From: Paracoccus sp. R12_2 | GTDB taxonomy: Bacteria > Pseudomonadota > Alphaproteobacteria > Rhodobacterales > Rhodobacteraceae | Length of the DNA: 64,000 nt | NCBI RefSeq assembly: GCF_017744015.1 | Contig: NZ_JAGHRA010000003.1 | Location: 248,001 to 312,000 of the forward strand | Direction of reading: 5' to 3' | Made by a program: the position numbers and the translations under genes | Shown: piece by piece, positions 16,974 through 26,935 of the stretch | How the letters are laid out: each line of letters opens with the position of its first letter | Numbering within the stretch: the first letter of the stretch is position 1 | Notes under the pieces: model-generated | The model's input: the letters and a program-made list of their open reading frames with translations, nothing else | What the model was told of the DNA's origin: nothing | Databases searched by the model: none

Positions 16974-17753
16974 ATGACCCAACCGATCATCCACATGGAA
17001 AACATCACCAAGCACTTTGGCAATGTCATCGCGCTGAACGGTGTGACCTTCGACGTGACCCCCGGCGAATGCCACTGCCTTCTGGGCGACAACGGCGCCG
17101 GAAAATCGACCTTCATCAAGACCATGTCGGGCGTGCACAAGCCGACCTCGGGCGAGATCTTCTTCGAAGGCAAGCCCCTGTCCTTTGCCAGCCCGCGCGA
17201 GGCGATGGAGGCCGGCATCGCCACCGTCTTCCAGGATTTGGCGATGATCCCGCTGATGTCGGTGACGCGCAACTTCTTCATGGGTCGCGAACCGACCAAG
17301 GGCCGCGGCCTGACCAAGCGCCTGGATATCGAACGCGCCAATCAGATCACGATGGAAGAGATGCGCAAGATGGGCATCAACCTTCGCGCGCCAGATCAGG
17401 CCGTGGGCACGCTGTCGGGCGGTGAACGCCAGACAGTCGCAATCGCCCGCGCGGTCCATTTCGGGGCCAAGGTGCTGATCCTTGACGAACCGACAAGCGC
17501 GCTTGGCGTGCGCCAGACCTCGAACGTGCTGTCGACCATCGCGCGGGTGCGCGAACAGGGCGTCGGCGTCGTGTTCATCAGCCACAATGTCCGACACGCG
17601 CTGGCAGTGGGTGACCGGTTTACCGTGCTGAACAGGGGCCAGACCCTTGGCACGGCGGTCAGGGGCGAGATCACGTCATCCGAACTGCAGGATCTGATGG
17701 CCGGAGGTCAGGAGATGGCCCAGTTGGAAGGCTCGCTTGGCGGCACGGTCTAG
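16974..17753 (+). CDS. Single-domain CUT2 sugar ABC transporter ATPase, probably for inositol
   Basis: 259 residues. Walker A is GDNGAGKST near residues 36-44, the signature is [14 protein letters not shown] near 144, Walker B is [12 protein letters not shown] near 165. Most CUT2 importers (RbsA, Caulobacter IatA) use a fused double ATPase of about 500 residues; this one has a single ATPase domain like FrcA, so it must work as a dimer. The order binding protein, permease, single ATPase also matches FrcBCA. The start lies one base after the permease stop. Confidence 0.91.
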   Translation: MTQPIIHMENITKHFGNVIALNGVTFDVTPGECHCLLGDNGAGKSTFIKTMSGVHKPTSGEIFFEGKPLSFASPREAMEAGIATVFQDLAMIPLMSVTRNFFMGREPTKGRGLTKRLDIERANQITMEEMRKMGINLRAPDQAVGTLSGGERQTVAIARAVHFGAKVLILDEPTSALGVRQTSNVLSTIARVREQGVGVVFISHNVRHALAVGDRFTVLNRGQTLGTAVRGEITSSELQDLMAGGQEMAQLEGSLGGTV

Positions 17754-17755
17754 GA

Positions 17756-17783
17756 CTTGCGGGCAAGCGGCCTTGCAGGCCGC
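17756..17783 (+). other. Double hairpin after the sugar ABC ATPase gene
   Basis: CTTGC-GGG-CAAG (17756-17767) is followed by GCGGCCT-TGC-AGGCCGC (17767-17783), then CTGCTCTGTTT. The first 16 bases, CTTGCGGGCAAGCGGC, are identical to 10013-10028. It could be a leaky terminator that separates transporter from catabolic genes. Confidence 0.5.
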
Positions 17784-17821
17784 CTGCTCTGTTTGATCAC
17801 GACATCCGAAGGCACGGGAAC

Positions 17822-18952
17822 ATGGTTCACGGAACTGACAAATCGCTTGGCGTAGCCCTGATCGGAACGGGGTTCATGGGCAAGTGCCACGCAATGGCAT
17901 GGCGGAATGTGGCGACTGTCTTTGGCGGCGTGCATCCGACCCTGGAACTGCTGGTCGACATTCCCGACCGCGCGCAGAAGATGGCCGGACAGTTCGGCTT
18001 TGCCCGCGCCAGTGACGATTGGCAGGCCGCCGTCACGGACGACGCCGTCGATGTCGTGTCGATCACCACGCCCAACGGCCTGCACCGTCAGATGGCCGAA
18101 GCGGCGTTGCGGGCGGGCAAGCATGTATGGCTGGAAAAGCCGATGGCGCTGACCCTGGCCGATGCGCGGTCGATGGCGGATCTGGCCGCCGCGCATCCCG
18201 AACAGGTGACGCTTCTGGGCTATAACTATCTGCGCAATCCGGCCTTTCAGGCCGCGCAGCAGATGATCCGGGCGGGCGCAATCGGCCGACTGCTATCCTT
18301 CCGCGGTGTCTACGACGAGGATTACTGCGCCGACCCGGATCTGCCATGGTCGTGGCGCATGACGCACAAGGACGGCGGCCTGGGCGCGCTTGGCGATCTG
18401 GGCTGCCATTTGGTCAGCGTGATGACCGCGCTGATGGGGCCCGTGGCCGAGGTCACGGCAATGACCCAGATCTCCATCCCCGCGCGGCCGTCAGCCGAGG
18501 GGCCACGCCCGGTCGAGAACGAGGACAGCGCCTTGGCGTTGATCCGATTTGCCAGCGGGGCGCAGGGGTCCTTTGCCACGTCGCGCGTGGCACGTGGGCG
18601 GAAATGTCGCCTGCAATGGGAAATTCACGGCAGCGATGGCACGATCGTCTTCGATCAGGAACACATGAACGAATTATGGGTGCACCGCAGCGGTGAGGCA
18701 GGCTTCGTCCGCCATGTCAGCGGGCCGCAGCAGCCCGATTTCGCCCAATTCTGCCCCGCACCGGGACACGGATTCGGGTTCAACGAGCAGAAGGTCATCG
18801 AATGCCGCGACCTGATCCGCGCCATTCGCGAAGGCCGTCCCGCGACACCGGACTTCGCGCAAGGCCTGCAGATAGAAAACATTATCCACGCAATGGCGCA
18901 ATCGAACGGACGCCCCATTCGGATCGAGGAGGCAAGCCATGCAACCGCTTGA
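17822..18952 (+). CDS. Gfo/Idh/MocA-family oxidoreductase in the inositol operon
   Basis: 376 residues. The Rossmann motif [13 protein letters not shown] is at residues 16-28, the EKP motif in [10 protein letters not shown] near 100, and the catalytic segment [20 protein letters not shown] near 183-202. A longer second domain than IolG and the sequence [15 protein letters not shown] resemble the branch that handles scyllo-inosose, other inositols or sugar lactones. In this operon it probably feeds an inositol isomer or derivative into the pathway. It overlaps iolC by 14 bases at its 3' end, so both are translated together. Exact substrate not determined. Confidence 0.84.
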   Translation: MVHGTDKSLGVALIGTGFMGKCHAMAWRNVATVFGGVHPTLELLVDIPDRAQKMAGQFGFARASDDWQAAVTDDAVDVVSITTPNGLHRQMAEAALRAGKHVWLEKPMALTLADARSMADLAAAHPEQVTLLGYNYLRNPAFQAAQQMIRAGAIGRLLSFRGVYDEDYCADPDLPWSWRMTHKDGGLGALGDLGCHLVSVMTALMGPVAEVTAMTQISIPARPSAEGPRPVENEDSALALIRFASGAQGSFATSRVARGRKCRLQWEIHGSDGTIVFDQEHMNELWVHRSGEAGFVRHVSGPQQPDFAQFCPAPGHGFGFNEQKVIECRDLIRAIREGRPATPDFAQGLQIENIIHAMAQSNGRPIRIEEASHATA

Positions 18953-20858
18953 CGTGATCACCATCGGCCGTGCGGGTGTCGATCTCTATGGGGATCAGGT
19001 CGGCGGGCGGCTTGAGGATATGGGATCCTTTTCGAAATATATCGGCGGGTCTCCGACCAACATGGCTTGCGGCACGGCACGGCTGGGATTGCGGTCGGGG
19101 CTGATCACGCGGGTCGGCGACGAGCATATGGGCCGCTTCATCCGCGAGGAACTGGTTCGCCATGGCGTCGACGTGACCGGGGTCGCCACCGATCCCGACC
19201 GGCTGACCGCATTGGTGATCCTGGGCATCCGGGACGAAGACAGCTTTCCGCTGATCTTCTATCGCGAGAATTGCGCCGACATGGCCCTGTGCGAGGATGA
19301 CATAGACCCGGACTTTATCGGCCGATCTCGCAGCGTGGTGGCGACGGGGACGCATCTCAGCCATCCGCGCACCGAGGCCGCCGTGCTGAAGGCGCTGCGG
19401 ATTGCGCGCGACAAGGGCCTGCAGACCGCGCTGGACATCGATTACCGCCCCAATCTGTGGGGCGTGGCCGGGCATGGTGACGGCGAAAGCCGCTTTGTCG
19501 AAAGCGCGAAGGTAACGTCGAAACTTCAGGAAAGCCTGCATTATTTCGACCTGATCGTGGGCACGGAAGAAGAGTTTCACATCGCGGGCGGCAGCACCGA
19601 CACCATCGCAGCCTTGCGCGCGGTGCGCGCGGTCTCGGACGCGGTGCTTGTCTGCAAGCGTGGCCCGATGGGCGCGGTCGCATTCAGTGGCGCCATCCCG
19701 GACCGTCTGGACGCGGGCGAATCCGGGCCCGGCTTCCCGATCGAGGTGTTCAACGTGCTGGGCGCGGGCGACGGCTTCATGTCGGGCCTGCTGAAGGGCT
19801 GGCTGGACGGCGAGGACTGGCCCACCGCGCTGACATACGCCAATGCCTGCGGAGCCTTCGCAGTCAGCCGCCACGGCTGCACGCCCGCCTATCCAAGCCT
19901 TGCAGAACTGCGGTTCTTTCTGGATCGCGGTGTCGTGCGCCCCGATCTGCGCAACGATGCGGAACTGGAACAGATCCATTGGGCCACCAATCGCCACAGC
20001 CGGAACACCGGCGACTGGTCCGAAATGCGCGTCTTTGCGTTCGACCACCGCATCCAGTTGGAAGAAATGCCTGGCTATACCGTGGCAAAGGGCAGCGCGT
20101 TCAAGGAATTGTGCCTGAATGCCGCGCTGCGTGTCGCGGATGGGCGCCCCGGTTTCGGCATTCTGTGCGATGATCGCATCGGACGAACGGCCCTGCACCG
20201 CGCCAGCGGCTCGGGCCTGTGGATCGGACGACCCTGCGAATGGCCAGGTTCGCGCCCGCTGGATCTGGAACCCGATCTCGGGACGGATTGCGGCGGACTG
20301 CAATCCTGGGCGCGCGAGAACGTGGTCAAGGTGCTGTGCTTTTGCCATCCGGACGACGACGATGGCATGCGCGCGCATCAGGAATGGAAAGTGAAGCAGT
20401 TGTTCACCGCCGCGCGCCGCAACGGACTGGAATTCCTGCTCGAAGTGATCCCCTCGAAGGTTGGACCGGTCGACGACACGACCACCGCAACGCTGATCCG
20501 GCAGTTCTATGCAGCGGGGATCTGGCCAGACTGGTGGAAGCTGGAACCGATGACGCGCCGAGCCGGCTGGTCCGACGCCATCGCCGCGATAGAGGAACAT
20601 GACCGCCACACGCGCGGGATCGTGGTGCTGGGTCTGGACGCCCCCGAAACCGAACTGCAGGCCAGCTTCGAAATCGCGGTAGGCTTCGAACTGGTTCGTG
20701 GCTTCGCCGTGGGCCGCACGATCTTCGGTTCCGTGGCGCGAGACTGGATGCAGGGCCGGATCGCTGATGATGACGCCGTGGACCAGATGGCCCGCCGCTA
20801 TGCGCGCCTGTGCGAGGTCTGGGACAAGGCAAGAAAAGCCGCTCGTGCGGCGACTTGA
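18939..20858 (+). CDS. iolC: 5-dehydro-2-deoxygluconokinase IolC fused to a DUF2090 domain
   Basis: Phosphorylates 5-dehydro-2-deoxygluconate (DKG). 639 residues, about twice a stand-alone IolC. Residues 1-335 are a PfkB-family sugar kinase: [15 protein letters not shown] near 31-45 binds sugar and NVLGAGDGF near 272-280 carries the catalytic aspartate, D278. Residues about 345-635 are the DUF2090 domain, TIM-barrel-like, present as a fusion in many proteobacterial IolC proteins and proposed to cover a step near the IolJ aldolase. No separate iolJ is in the window, which fits that idea, but the activity of the extra domain is inference. Confidence 0.93.
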   Translation: MQPLDVITIGRAGVDLYGDQVGGRLEDMGSFSKYIGGSPTNMACGTARLGLRSGLITRVGDEHMGRFIREELVRHGVDVTGVATDPDRLTALVILGIRDEDSFPLIFYRENCADMALCEDDIDPDFIGRSRSVVATGTHLSHPRTEAAVLKALRIARDKGLQTALDIDYRPNLWGVAGHGDGESRFVESAKVTSKLQESLHYFDLIVGTEEEFHIAGGSTDTIAALRAVRAVSDAVLVCKRGPMGAVAFSGAIPDRLDAGESGPGFPIEVFNVLGAGDGFMSGLLKGWLDGEDWPTALTYANACGAFAVSRHGCTPAYPSLAELRFFLDRGVVRPDLRNDAELEQIHWATNRHSRNTGDWSEMRVFAFDHRIQLEEMPGYTVAKGSAFKELCLNAALRVADGRPGFGILCDDRIGRTALHRASGSGLWIGRPCEWPGSRPLDLEPDLGTDCGGLQSWARENVVKVLCFCHPDDDDGMRAHQEWKVKQLFTAARRNGLEFLLEVIPSKVGPVDDTTTATLIRQFYAAGIWPDWWKLEPMTRRAGWSDAIAAIEEHDRHTRGIVVLGLDAPETELQASFEIAVGFELVRGFAVGRTIFGSVARDWMQGRIADDDAVDQMARRYARLCEVWDKARKAARAAT

Positions 20859-20914
20859 GAAGCTTTCCGGCGGCAGCAGCCGGGATATTGGAACAAGGAA
20901 GATGAGGCCAAGCG

Positions 20915-22753
20915 ATGGGTGAGACGATCCGGTTGACCGCGGCGCAGGCGATGGTGCGCTGGCTGTCGGTGCAGATGACCGAGGATGATCAGCGGTTCAT
21001 CGAGGGTATTTGGGCGATCTTCGGTCACGGCAACGTGGCCGGGCTGGGCGAGGCGCTGCAGGGGCTCGGTGACGCCCTGCCGACCTGGCGCGGCCAGAAC
21101 GAACAGACCATGGCGCATGCCGCCATCGCCTTTGCCAAGGGGCATGCGCGGCGCCGGGCGCAGGCGATCACCACCTCGATCGGACCGGGTGCCACCAATG
21201 CGGTCACGGCGGCGGCCCTGGCGCATGTGAACAGGCTGCCCCTGCTGATCATCGCTGGCGACGTCTTTGCCAATCGCCGCCCCGATCCGGTGCTGCAGCA
21301 GATCGAGGATTTCGACGACGGCACGGTGTCCGCGAATGACTGCTTTCGCCCGGTCGTCCGGTATTTCGACCGTATCACCCGCCCAGAACATCTGCTGACC
21401 GCCCTGCCGCGCGCGATGCGGGTGATGACCGATCCGGCGAATTGCGGCCCGGTTTGCCTGTCCTTCTGCCAGGATGTGCAGGCCGAGGCCCATGATTGGC
21501 CCGACGCGTTCTTCCAGCCGCGGGTCTGGCGTATCCGCAGGCCCGAACCCGACGCGCAGGAACTGGCCGAGGTTACGGAGCTGATACGTGCCGCCAGCGC
21601 GCCGGTGATCGTCGCAGGCGGTGGTGTCGTCTACTCGGGTGCCGAACAGGCCCTGGCTGATTTCGCGACCCGCCACAACATCCCGGTGATCGAGACACAG
21701 GCCGGCAAGTCGGCTTTGGCACAGGCTCATCCGATGAATTTCGGGGCTGCGGGCGTGGATGGTTCAGCCGCTGCCAATGCCGCCGCCAGCGCGGCCGATC
21801 TCGTGATCGCGCTTGGCACGCGCCTTCAGGATTTCACCACCGGTTCGCGCACGCTGTTCGGCGATGCCCGGATCGCGGCGATCAATCTGCAGCCCTATGA
21901 CGCGGCCAAGCACGGCGCCGCCAGCCTTGTGGCTGATGCGCGCGTGGCGCTGGAACGACTATCCGCGAAGCTTGGCGGCTATCGCGCCGAGAACGCCGAC
22001 GCCAATGCGCGCGCCTCGTGGCTGGCGGCGGTCGATGCCCATTGCGCGGCACCGGCCGAAGGCAACGAGTTGCCCACCGACGCGCAGGTGATCGGGGCCG
22101 TGCAGCGCGCCACCGGTGAGGACGCGATTGCCATGTGTGCCGCCGGCACCATGCCCGGCGCGCTGAAACTGCTGTGGCAACCCGGCCAGGGCGGCTATCA
22201 CATGGAATACGGGTTCAGCTGCATGGGATACGAGATCGCAGGCGCGATGGGGCTGAAGCTTGCGCGGCCCGACCGCGAGGTGATCTGCTTTGTCGGCGAT
22301 GGCAGCTACATGATGGCCAATAGCGAACTGGCCACGGCAGTCATGCGGCGTGTGCCCTTTACCGTCGTGCTGACCGACAATCGCGGCTTCGGCTGCATCA
22401 ACCGCCTGCAACAGGGCTGCGGAGGCGAGCAGTTCAACAATCTTTACAAGGATTGCAATGTCGAGGTGCAGCCGCAGATCGACTTTGTCGCCCACGCGGC
22501 CAGCATGGGTGCGCATGCGGTCAAGGCCAGTGGCATTGCGGACCTTGAGGCGCAGATCGCCGCCGCACGCGACCGCGACATCCCGACCGTGATCGTCATC
22601 GACACCACCGCCGCCCCCGGTCCGGGCGACGGGTTGAAGGGTGCGGGTCATTTCTGGGATGTCGCCGTTCCCGCCGAAGCTGGCACCGAAAAACTGAAAC
22701 AGACCTATGCGCGCTATCTGCAGCAGATCGCGCGCCAGGTTACCGTGAATTGA
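20915..22753 (+). CDS. iolD: 3D-(3,5/4)-trihydroxycyclohexane-1,2-dione acylhydrolase IolD
   Basis: Opens the ring of trihydroxycyclohexanedione to give 5-deoxyglucuronate. 612 residues with the three-domain thiamine-diphosphate enzyme layout: an N-terminal pyrimidine domain (GHGNVAGLGEAL, then QAITTSIGPGATNAVTAAA), a central domain near residues 205-340, and a C-terminal domain in which GDGS at 461-464 starts the cofactor motif that ends at NRGFGCINRLQ. The start ATG is 56 bases after iolC, preceded by a GGAAGATGAGG stretch. Metabolically it acts after IolE. Confidence 0.95.
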   Translation: MGETIRLTAAQAMVRWLSVQMTEDDQRFIEGIWAIFGHGNVAGLGEALQGLGDALPTWRGQNEQTMAHAAIAFAKGHARRRAQAITTSIGPGATNAVTAAALAHVNRLPLLIIAGDVFANRRPDPVLQQIEDFDDGTVSANDCFRPVVRYFDRITRPEHLLTALPRAMRVMTDPANCGPVCLSFCQDVQAEAHDWPDAFFQPRVWRIRRPEPDAQELAEVTELIRAASAPVIVAGGGVVYSGAEQALADFATRHNIPVIETQAGKSALAQAHPMNFGAAGVDGSAAANAAASAADLVIALGTRLQDFTTGSRTLFGDARIAAINLQPYDAAKHGAASLVADARVALERLSAKLGGYRAENADANARASWLAAVDAHCAAPAEGNELPTDAQVIGAVQRATGEDAIAMCAAGTMPGALKLLWQPGQGGYHMEYGFSCMGYEIAGAMGLKLARPDREVICFVGDGSYMMANSELATAVMRRVPFTVVLTDNRGFGCINRLQQGCGGEQFNNLYKDCNVEVQPQIDFVAHAASMGAHAVKASGIADLEAQIAAARDRDIPTVIVIDTTAAPGPGDGLKGAGHFWDVAVPAEAGTEKLKQTYARYLQQIARQVTVN

Positions 22754-22760
22754 GGCAGAG

Positions 22761-23657
22761 ATGATCAAGTTTGGCACCAACCCGATTGCCTGGGCCAACG
22801 ACGACGACCAGACGATCGGCGCCGATATCCCGACCCAGCGTATCCTTGAAGAGGCTGGCCATCTGATCGGCTTTGATGGGATCGAGAATGGTCATCGCTG
22901 GCCGCAGGACGATCCGCAGGCATTGATGGAACTGCTGGCCGGATATGGGCTGGCCTTCGTGTCCGGCTGGCATTCGATGCATCTTTTGACCCATTCGGTC
23001 GAGGATGAGAAACAGGCGATCCAGCCGCATCTGGACAAGCTGAAGCACAATGGCTGCAAGGTGTGCATCGCCTGCGAGACCTCGAACAGCATCCAGGGCC
23101 AGAACCTGCCGCTGAGCGAACGCCCAGTGCTGGATGTTCAGGGCATGAAGGATTTCGGCGCCAAGGTGGAAGAAATCGCGCGGTACTGCGAAGATCAGGG
23201 CATCGCGCTGGTCTATCACCACCACATGGGCACGGTCGTGCAGTCGCCCGATGATATCGATGCCTTCATGGCCGCGACCGGACCGGCGACCAAGCTGCTG
23301 TTCGATGCCGGGCATTGCTATTTCGGCGGCGGCGATCCGGCCGAAATTCTGGCCCGTCATGTCGCCCGCGTCGCGCATTTCCACGCCAAGAACGTGCGTC
23401 CCGCGATCCGCGCACGGGTCGAGGCCGAGGGCCTGTCCTTCATGGACGGCGTGCGCGCGGGCGTCTTCACCGTGCCCGGTGACCAGGAAGGCGGGATCGA
23501 TTTCGAACCGCTGCTGCGCATCCTGAAGGGCCATGGCTATGACGGCTGGATCGTGATCGAGGCCGAACAGGACCCCGATCAGCGCAACCCGTTGCTGTAT
23601 CAGACGCTTGGCCTGCACACGCTGAAGCGGATCGCCCGCGAAACCGGACTGATCTGA
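22761..23657 (+). CDS. iolE: Myo-inosose-2 dehydratase IolE
   Basis: Dehydrates 2-keto-myo-inositol to trihydroxycyclohexanedione, the IolD substrate. 298 residues, usual length, AP-endonuclease-2-like TIM barrel: FGTNPIAWANDDD at the start, HRWPQDDPQAL, LVYHHHMGTVVQ near 155, LLFDAGHCYFGGGDP near 180 and WIVIEAEQDPDQRNP near 255. The histidines, aspartate and glutamates in these blocks are the metal ligands of the family. It starts 7 bases after iolD and is followed by iolB after 11. Confidence 0.95.
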   Translation: MIKFGTNPIAWANDDDQTIGADIPTQRILEEAGHLIGFDGIENGHRWPQDDPQALMELLAGYGLAFVSGWHSMHLLTHSVEDEKQAIQPHLDKLKHNGCKVCIACETSNSIQGQNLPLSERPVLDVQGMKDFGAKVEEIARYCEDQGIALVYHHHMGTVVQSPDDIDAFMAATGPATKLLFDAGHCYFGGGDPAEILARHVARVAHFHAKNVRPAIRARVEAEGLSFMDGVRAGVFTVPGDQEGGIDFEPLLRILKGHGYDGWIVIEAEQDPDQRNPLLYQTLGLHTLKRIARETGLI

Positions 23658-23668
23658 AAGGAAAGCCG

Positions 23669-24463
23669 ATGCCCGATCTTCTGAAACGCCCCTTCGGCAC
23701 CCATGGCAAGGTTCATCAGATAACGCCCCAAAGCGCGGGCTGGCGCCATGTCGGGTTCGACCTGATCCGCCTGCGCGCGGGCGAAAGCTGGACCGAGTCC
23801 ACCGGCGAATGCGAAATCATCATCGTCATGGTCGAGGGTCGCGCAAGGGTCACCGCCGCCGGTCGCGATTGGGGTGAACTGGGCCAGCGGATGAATGTCT
23901 TTGAAAAGACCCCGCCGCATTGCCTGTATGTTCCCAACGGCCAGGACTGGTCGCTGGAGACCACCACCGATGCGACCATCGCGATCTGCAAGGCGCCGGG
24001 ACGTGGCGGCCATCAGGCGCGGCGGATCGGGCCGGATGGGATCACCCTGACCCAGCGGGGCGAAGGCACGAATGCGCGCTTCATCAACAATATCGCGATG
24101 GAGGCCGAGGATTTCTGCGACAGCCTGCTGGTGACCGAGGTGTTCACCCCGGCAGGCAACTGGTCATCCTATCCCAGCCACCGCCATGACGAGGATGATT
24201 TCCCCCGCATCACCTATCTTGAGGAAACCTATTACCACCGCCTGAACCCCGCCAATGGCTTTGGTATCCAGCGCGTCTATACCGACGATCTGTCGCTGAA
24301 CGAAACCATGGCAGTCCATGACGGCGACGTCGTCTGCGTCCCGCGTGGCCACCATCCCTGCGGCGCCCCCCACGGGTTCGAGATGTATTACCTGAACGTG
24401 ATGGCGGGTCCGCGCCGGAACTGGCGCTTCGTCCCCGCGCCTGAAGTCGAACACCTGATGTAG
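23669..24463 (+). CDS. iolB: 5-deoxy-glucuronate isomerase IolB
   Basis: Converts 5-deoxy-glucuronate to 5-dehydro-2-deoxygluconate, the substrate of IolC. 264 residues, a two-part cupin. The second cupin keeps the metal ligands in SYPSHRHDEDDFPR and EETYYHRLNP near residues 168-195, and a late histidine in VPRGHHPCGAPHG. A GAAAGGAAAG ribosome site precedes the ATG. With iolG, iolE, iolD and iolC it completes the route to DKG phosphate; an iolA for methylmalonate semialdehyde is not in the window. Confidence 0.95.
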   Translation: MPDLLKRPFGTHGKVHQITPQSAGWRHVGFDLIRLRAGESWTESTGECEIIIVMVEGRARVTAAGRDWGELGQRMNVFEKTPPHCLYVPNGQDWSLETTTDATIAICKAPGRGGHQARRIGPDGITLTQRGEGTNARFINNIAMEAEDFCDSLLVTEVFTPAGNWSSYPSHRHDEDDFPRITYLEETYYHRLNPANGFGIQRVYTDDLSLNETMAVHDGDVVCVPRGHHPCGAPHGFEMYYLNVMAGPRRNWRFVPAPEVEHLM

Positions 24464-24497
24464 CGCCGCCCTGCCCCCGTGTGTCGGAGACCATCCA

Positions 24498-25277
24498 GTG
24501 ACCCAACCCTTTCAACTTGCCGCCTGCGCTGAAATGCTGTGGCGCGACCGTCCGATCGAATGGCGCGCCGCACGCCTGACCGAGATGGGACTGGGTGTCG
24601 GTCTGTGGAACTGGCCCGATCACGATCTGGCCAAGCTGCAGGCAGTCGGCGCAAACTACACCATCATGAACGGGTATCTTCAGGGGCGGCTGGCCGATGA
24701 TGAGGGGGCCCAGATGCTTCTGGCCTCGGCGCGCGAAACCGCGCGGGTCGGCAAACGACTGGGCGTTGCGCGGTTGAACCTGCACGGCACCGGCCTGGGC
24801 GACGGCGGCATCCCGATCCGGCAGCACGAACAGATCAGCGGCGCGATGTGGCTGAAGGCGCGGGACACGTTGCACCGGATCTGCGATCTGGCCGAGGAAG
24901 AAGACGTGATCTTCGCATTGGAAAACCTGAACCAGATGGATCATCCGGGCTGCCCTTTTGGCTCGACCGCCGATGTGCTGGCGCTGGTGACCGCCATCGA
25001 CCGGCCGCAGCTGCGCATCAACCTGGACCTGTATCACACCCAGATCGGCGAGGGTGATCTGATCCGCTGGTGCCAGAAATGCCTGCCCTGGATCGGCGAA
25101 ATCCAGGTCGCAGACAATCCCGGCCGGTTTGAGCCTGGCACGGGCGAGATCAACTATCCCAAGATAGCCGTTGCACTGGCCGCGATGGGCTATCGCGGTA
25201 CCGTCGGCATGGAGGCCTTCGCGGCAGGCGAAGGCGACACGGCCGTATCGGCCTTCATCGATGCCTTTACCCTCTAG
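24498..25277 (+). CDS. Hydroxypyruvate isomerase-like TIM-barrel protein of the inositol operon
   Basis: 259 residues of the AP-endonuclease-2 sugar isomerase family. The pattern ACAEMLWRD, LNLHGTGLG, VIFALENLNQMDHPG near 138-152, LRINLDLYHTQIGEGDL near 173, and GEIQVADNPGRFEPGTGEINY near 198-218 matches hydroxypyruvate isomerase (Hyi/OtnI), and the glutamate, aspartate and histidine ligands are kept. IolI, an inosose isomerase, belongs to the same superfamily and is the main alternative; context supports a role on an inositol isomer. Last gene of the operon; it ends 17 bases from the converging glutamate-synthase-like gene. Confidence 0.8.
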   Translation: MTQPFQLAACAEMLWRDRPIEWRAARLTEMGLGVGLWNWPDHDLAKLQAVGANYTIMNGYLQGRLADDEGAQMLLASARETARVGKRLGVARLNLHGTGLGDGGIPIRQHEQISGAMWLKARDTLHRICDLAEEEDVIFALENLNQMDHPGCPFGSTADVLALVTAIDRPQLRINLDLYHTQIGEGDLIRWCQKCLPWIGEIQVADNPGRFEPGTGEINYPKIAVALAAMGYRGTVGMEAFAAGEGDTAVSAFIDAFTL

Positions 25278-25294
25278 ACGCCACGTCAGAGAAC

Positions 25295-26935
25295 TCAGCT
25301 TGCGGGCAGCATCTTCCAGTCGTCGATCCCGGCCCGGTCCCAGTATTTCGCGAAGGCCGGATGGACCACCTTGCCCGCCAACAGCGCGCCCGGCTGGATC
25401 CAGTCGTAAAGACTGGCAGCCGATCGAACCTCGCGCGGGCCGGTGCGGATCATCAGGTGATGGGGCGTGAACTCGTCGGGATGGGTCAGCCCTGAACTTT
25501 CACAAGCCTCTTTCAGCGCGTACATTGTCGCGCGATGGAAATTCGCCGCGCGCTGCGCCTTGTCGGGTACGACCAGCGCGCGATACCGGTCGCGATCCTG
25601 GGTCGTGATGCCGGTCGGACATTTTCCGGTATGGCAGGCCTGGGCCTGGATGCAACCGATCGCGAACATGAAGCCGCGGGCCATGTTCACGCCGTCCGCA
25701 CCCAACGCCGAGATCCGGCAGATGTCGAAGGCCGTGATGATCTTGGCTGACGCGATCAACTTGATCCGATCCCGGATACCAAGACCCACTAGGGTGTTGT
25801 GGACCAGCATCAACCCATCGCGCAGCGGCGCGCCCTTGTGATCCGCGAATTCGACCGGTGCGGCGCCCGTTCCACCCTCGCCGCCATCCACAACGATGAA
25901 ATCGGGCGCGATTCCGGTCTGATGGAACGCCTTGGCCATGGCAAACCATTCCCACGGGTGGCCGACGCACAGCTTGATGCCCACAGGCTTGCCGCCGGAC
26001 AGGTCTCGCAGCAGCTTGATGAAATCGCACAGCCCCCGTGGCGTCGAAAAGGCCGAATGCGACGACGGGCTGACGCAGGCGACGCCGACCGGCACGCCGC
26101 GCGCCTCGGCAATCGCTTCGGTCACCTTGGGACCGGGCAAGATGCCGCCGTGGCCCGGCTTGGCCCCCTGGCTCAGCTTGATCTCGATCATCTTCACCGC
26201 ATCGTCGGCGGCGACCTTCTGGAACAGGTCGGGAGAAAAACCGCCGTCATGATCGCGGCAGCCGAAATAGCCCGACCCGATTTGCCAAACCAGATCGCCG
26301 CCCATCCGGTGATATCGCGAGATCGAGCCTTCCCCGGTCGTATGTGCGAACCCGCCGGCCAGCGCGGCGCGGTTCAGCGCCTCGATCGCGTTCGGGGACA
26401 GCGCACCGTAGGACATGCCCGAGATGTTGACCACCGAACTGTCATAGGGCTTGCGACAATCGGGCCCCCCGATCCTGATCCGGAAATCCTGTCCATCCAG
26501 ATGCGGAGTGGCCATCGAATGGTTCAGCCATTCGTAACCATCGCTGTAGACGTTCCGAAGCGTTCCGAAGGGTCGAACGCCCTCGATCCCCTTGGCGCGG
26601 CGATACACGACGGCCCGCTGCTCGCGAGAGAACGGCGTTTCGGCGTGATCGTCCTCGACGAAATACTGACGGATCTCGGGGCGGAAATGTTCAAGAACAT
26701 AGCGCATCCGCGACGACAGTGGATAGTTCCGCATCAGCGCGTGACTTGTCTGAAACAGATCGCTGATCCCGATCAGCGTCCCGACCAGACCCAACAATGC
26801 GATCAAAACCCCCAGGATCGGTGCAGACCCCAGCAATGCAAGCCCCAGCGGCATCATGCAGATGGCAATCACAAAGGGAATATAGCGTTCGTAATAGCGA
26901 ACACGTTCGGACAGGCGCGTATAACGCAGGCGCAT
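25295..26935 (-). CDS. Membrane-anchored FMN-binding glutamate-synthase-like protein
   Basis: 546 residues. Two membrane segments at about residues 18-37 and 39-58 are followed by the FMN and 2-oxoglutarate domain of glutamate synthase: GAKPGHGGILPG, SGGKPVGIKL, DFIVVDGGEGGTGAAP. The 3Fe-4S cluster cysteines occur as CIQAQACHTGKC (CX5CX4C). No glutaminase domain is present and no GltD-like gene is adjacent, so this is not ordinary glutamate synthase. The ATG at 26935 has GGAGGAGACG before it; an in-frame start 11 codons earlier lacks a site. The reaction is unknown; an FMN oxidoreductase feeding membrane electron carriers is possible. Confidence 0.82.
   Translation of the reverse strand: MRLRYTRLSERVRYYERYIPFVIAICMMPLGLALLGSAPILGVLIALLGLVGTLIGISDLFQTSHALMRNYPLSSRMRYVLEHFRPEIRQYFVEDDHAETPFSREQRAVVYRRAKGIEGVRPFGTLRNVYSDGYEWLNHSMATPHLDGQDFRIRIGGPDCRKPYDSSVVNISGMSYGALSPNAIEALNRAALAGGFAHTTGEGSISRYHRMGGDLVWQIGSGYFGCRDHDGGFSPDLFQKVAADDAVKMIEIKLSQGAKPGHGGILPGPKVTEAIAEARGVPVGVACVSPSSHSAFSTPRGLCDFIKLLRDLSGGKPVGIKLCVGHPWEWFAMAKAFHQTGIAPDFIVVDGGEGGTGAAPVEFADHKGAPLRDGLMLVHNTLVGLGIRDRIKLIASAKIITAFDICRISALGADGVNMARGFMFAIGCIQAQACHTGKCPTGITTQDRDRYRALVVPDKAQRAANFHRATMYALKEACESSGLTHPDEFTPHHLMIRTGPREVRSAASLYDWIQPGALLAGKVVHPAFAKYWDRAGIDDWKMLPAS

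Noticed and set aside
18882..20609. 575-codon minus-strand frame opposite iolC
   Set aside because: Shadow of a complete PfkB/DUF2090 protein; no domain and no ribosome site.
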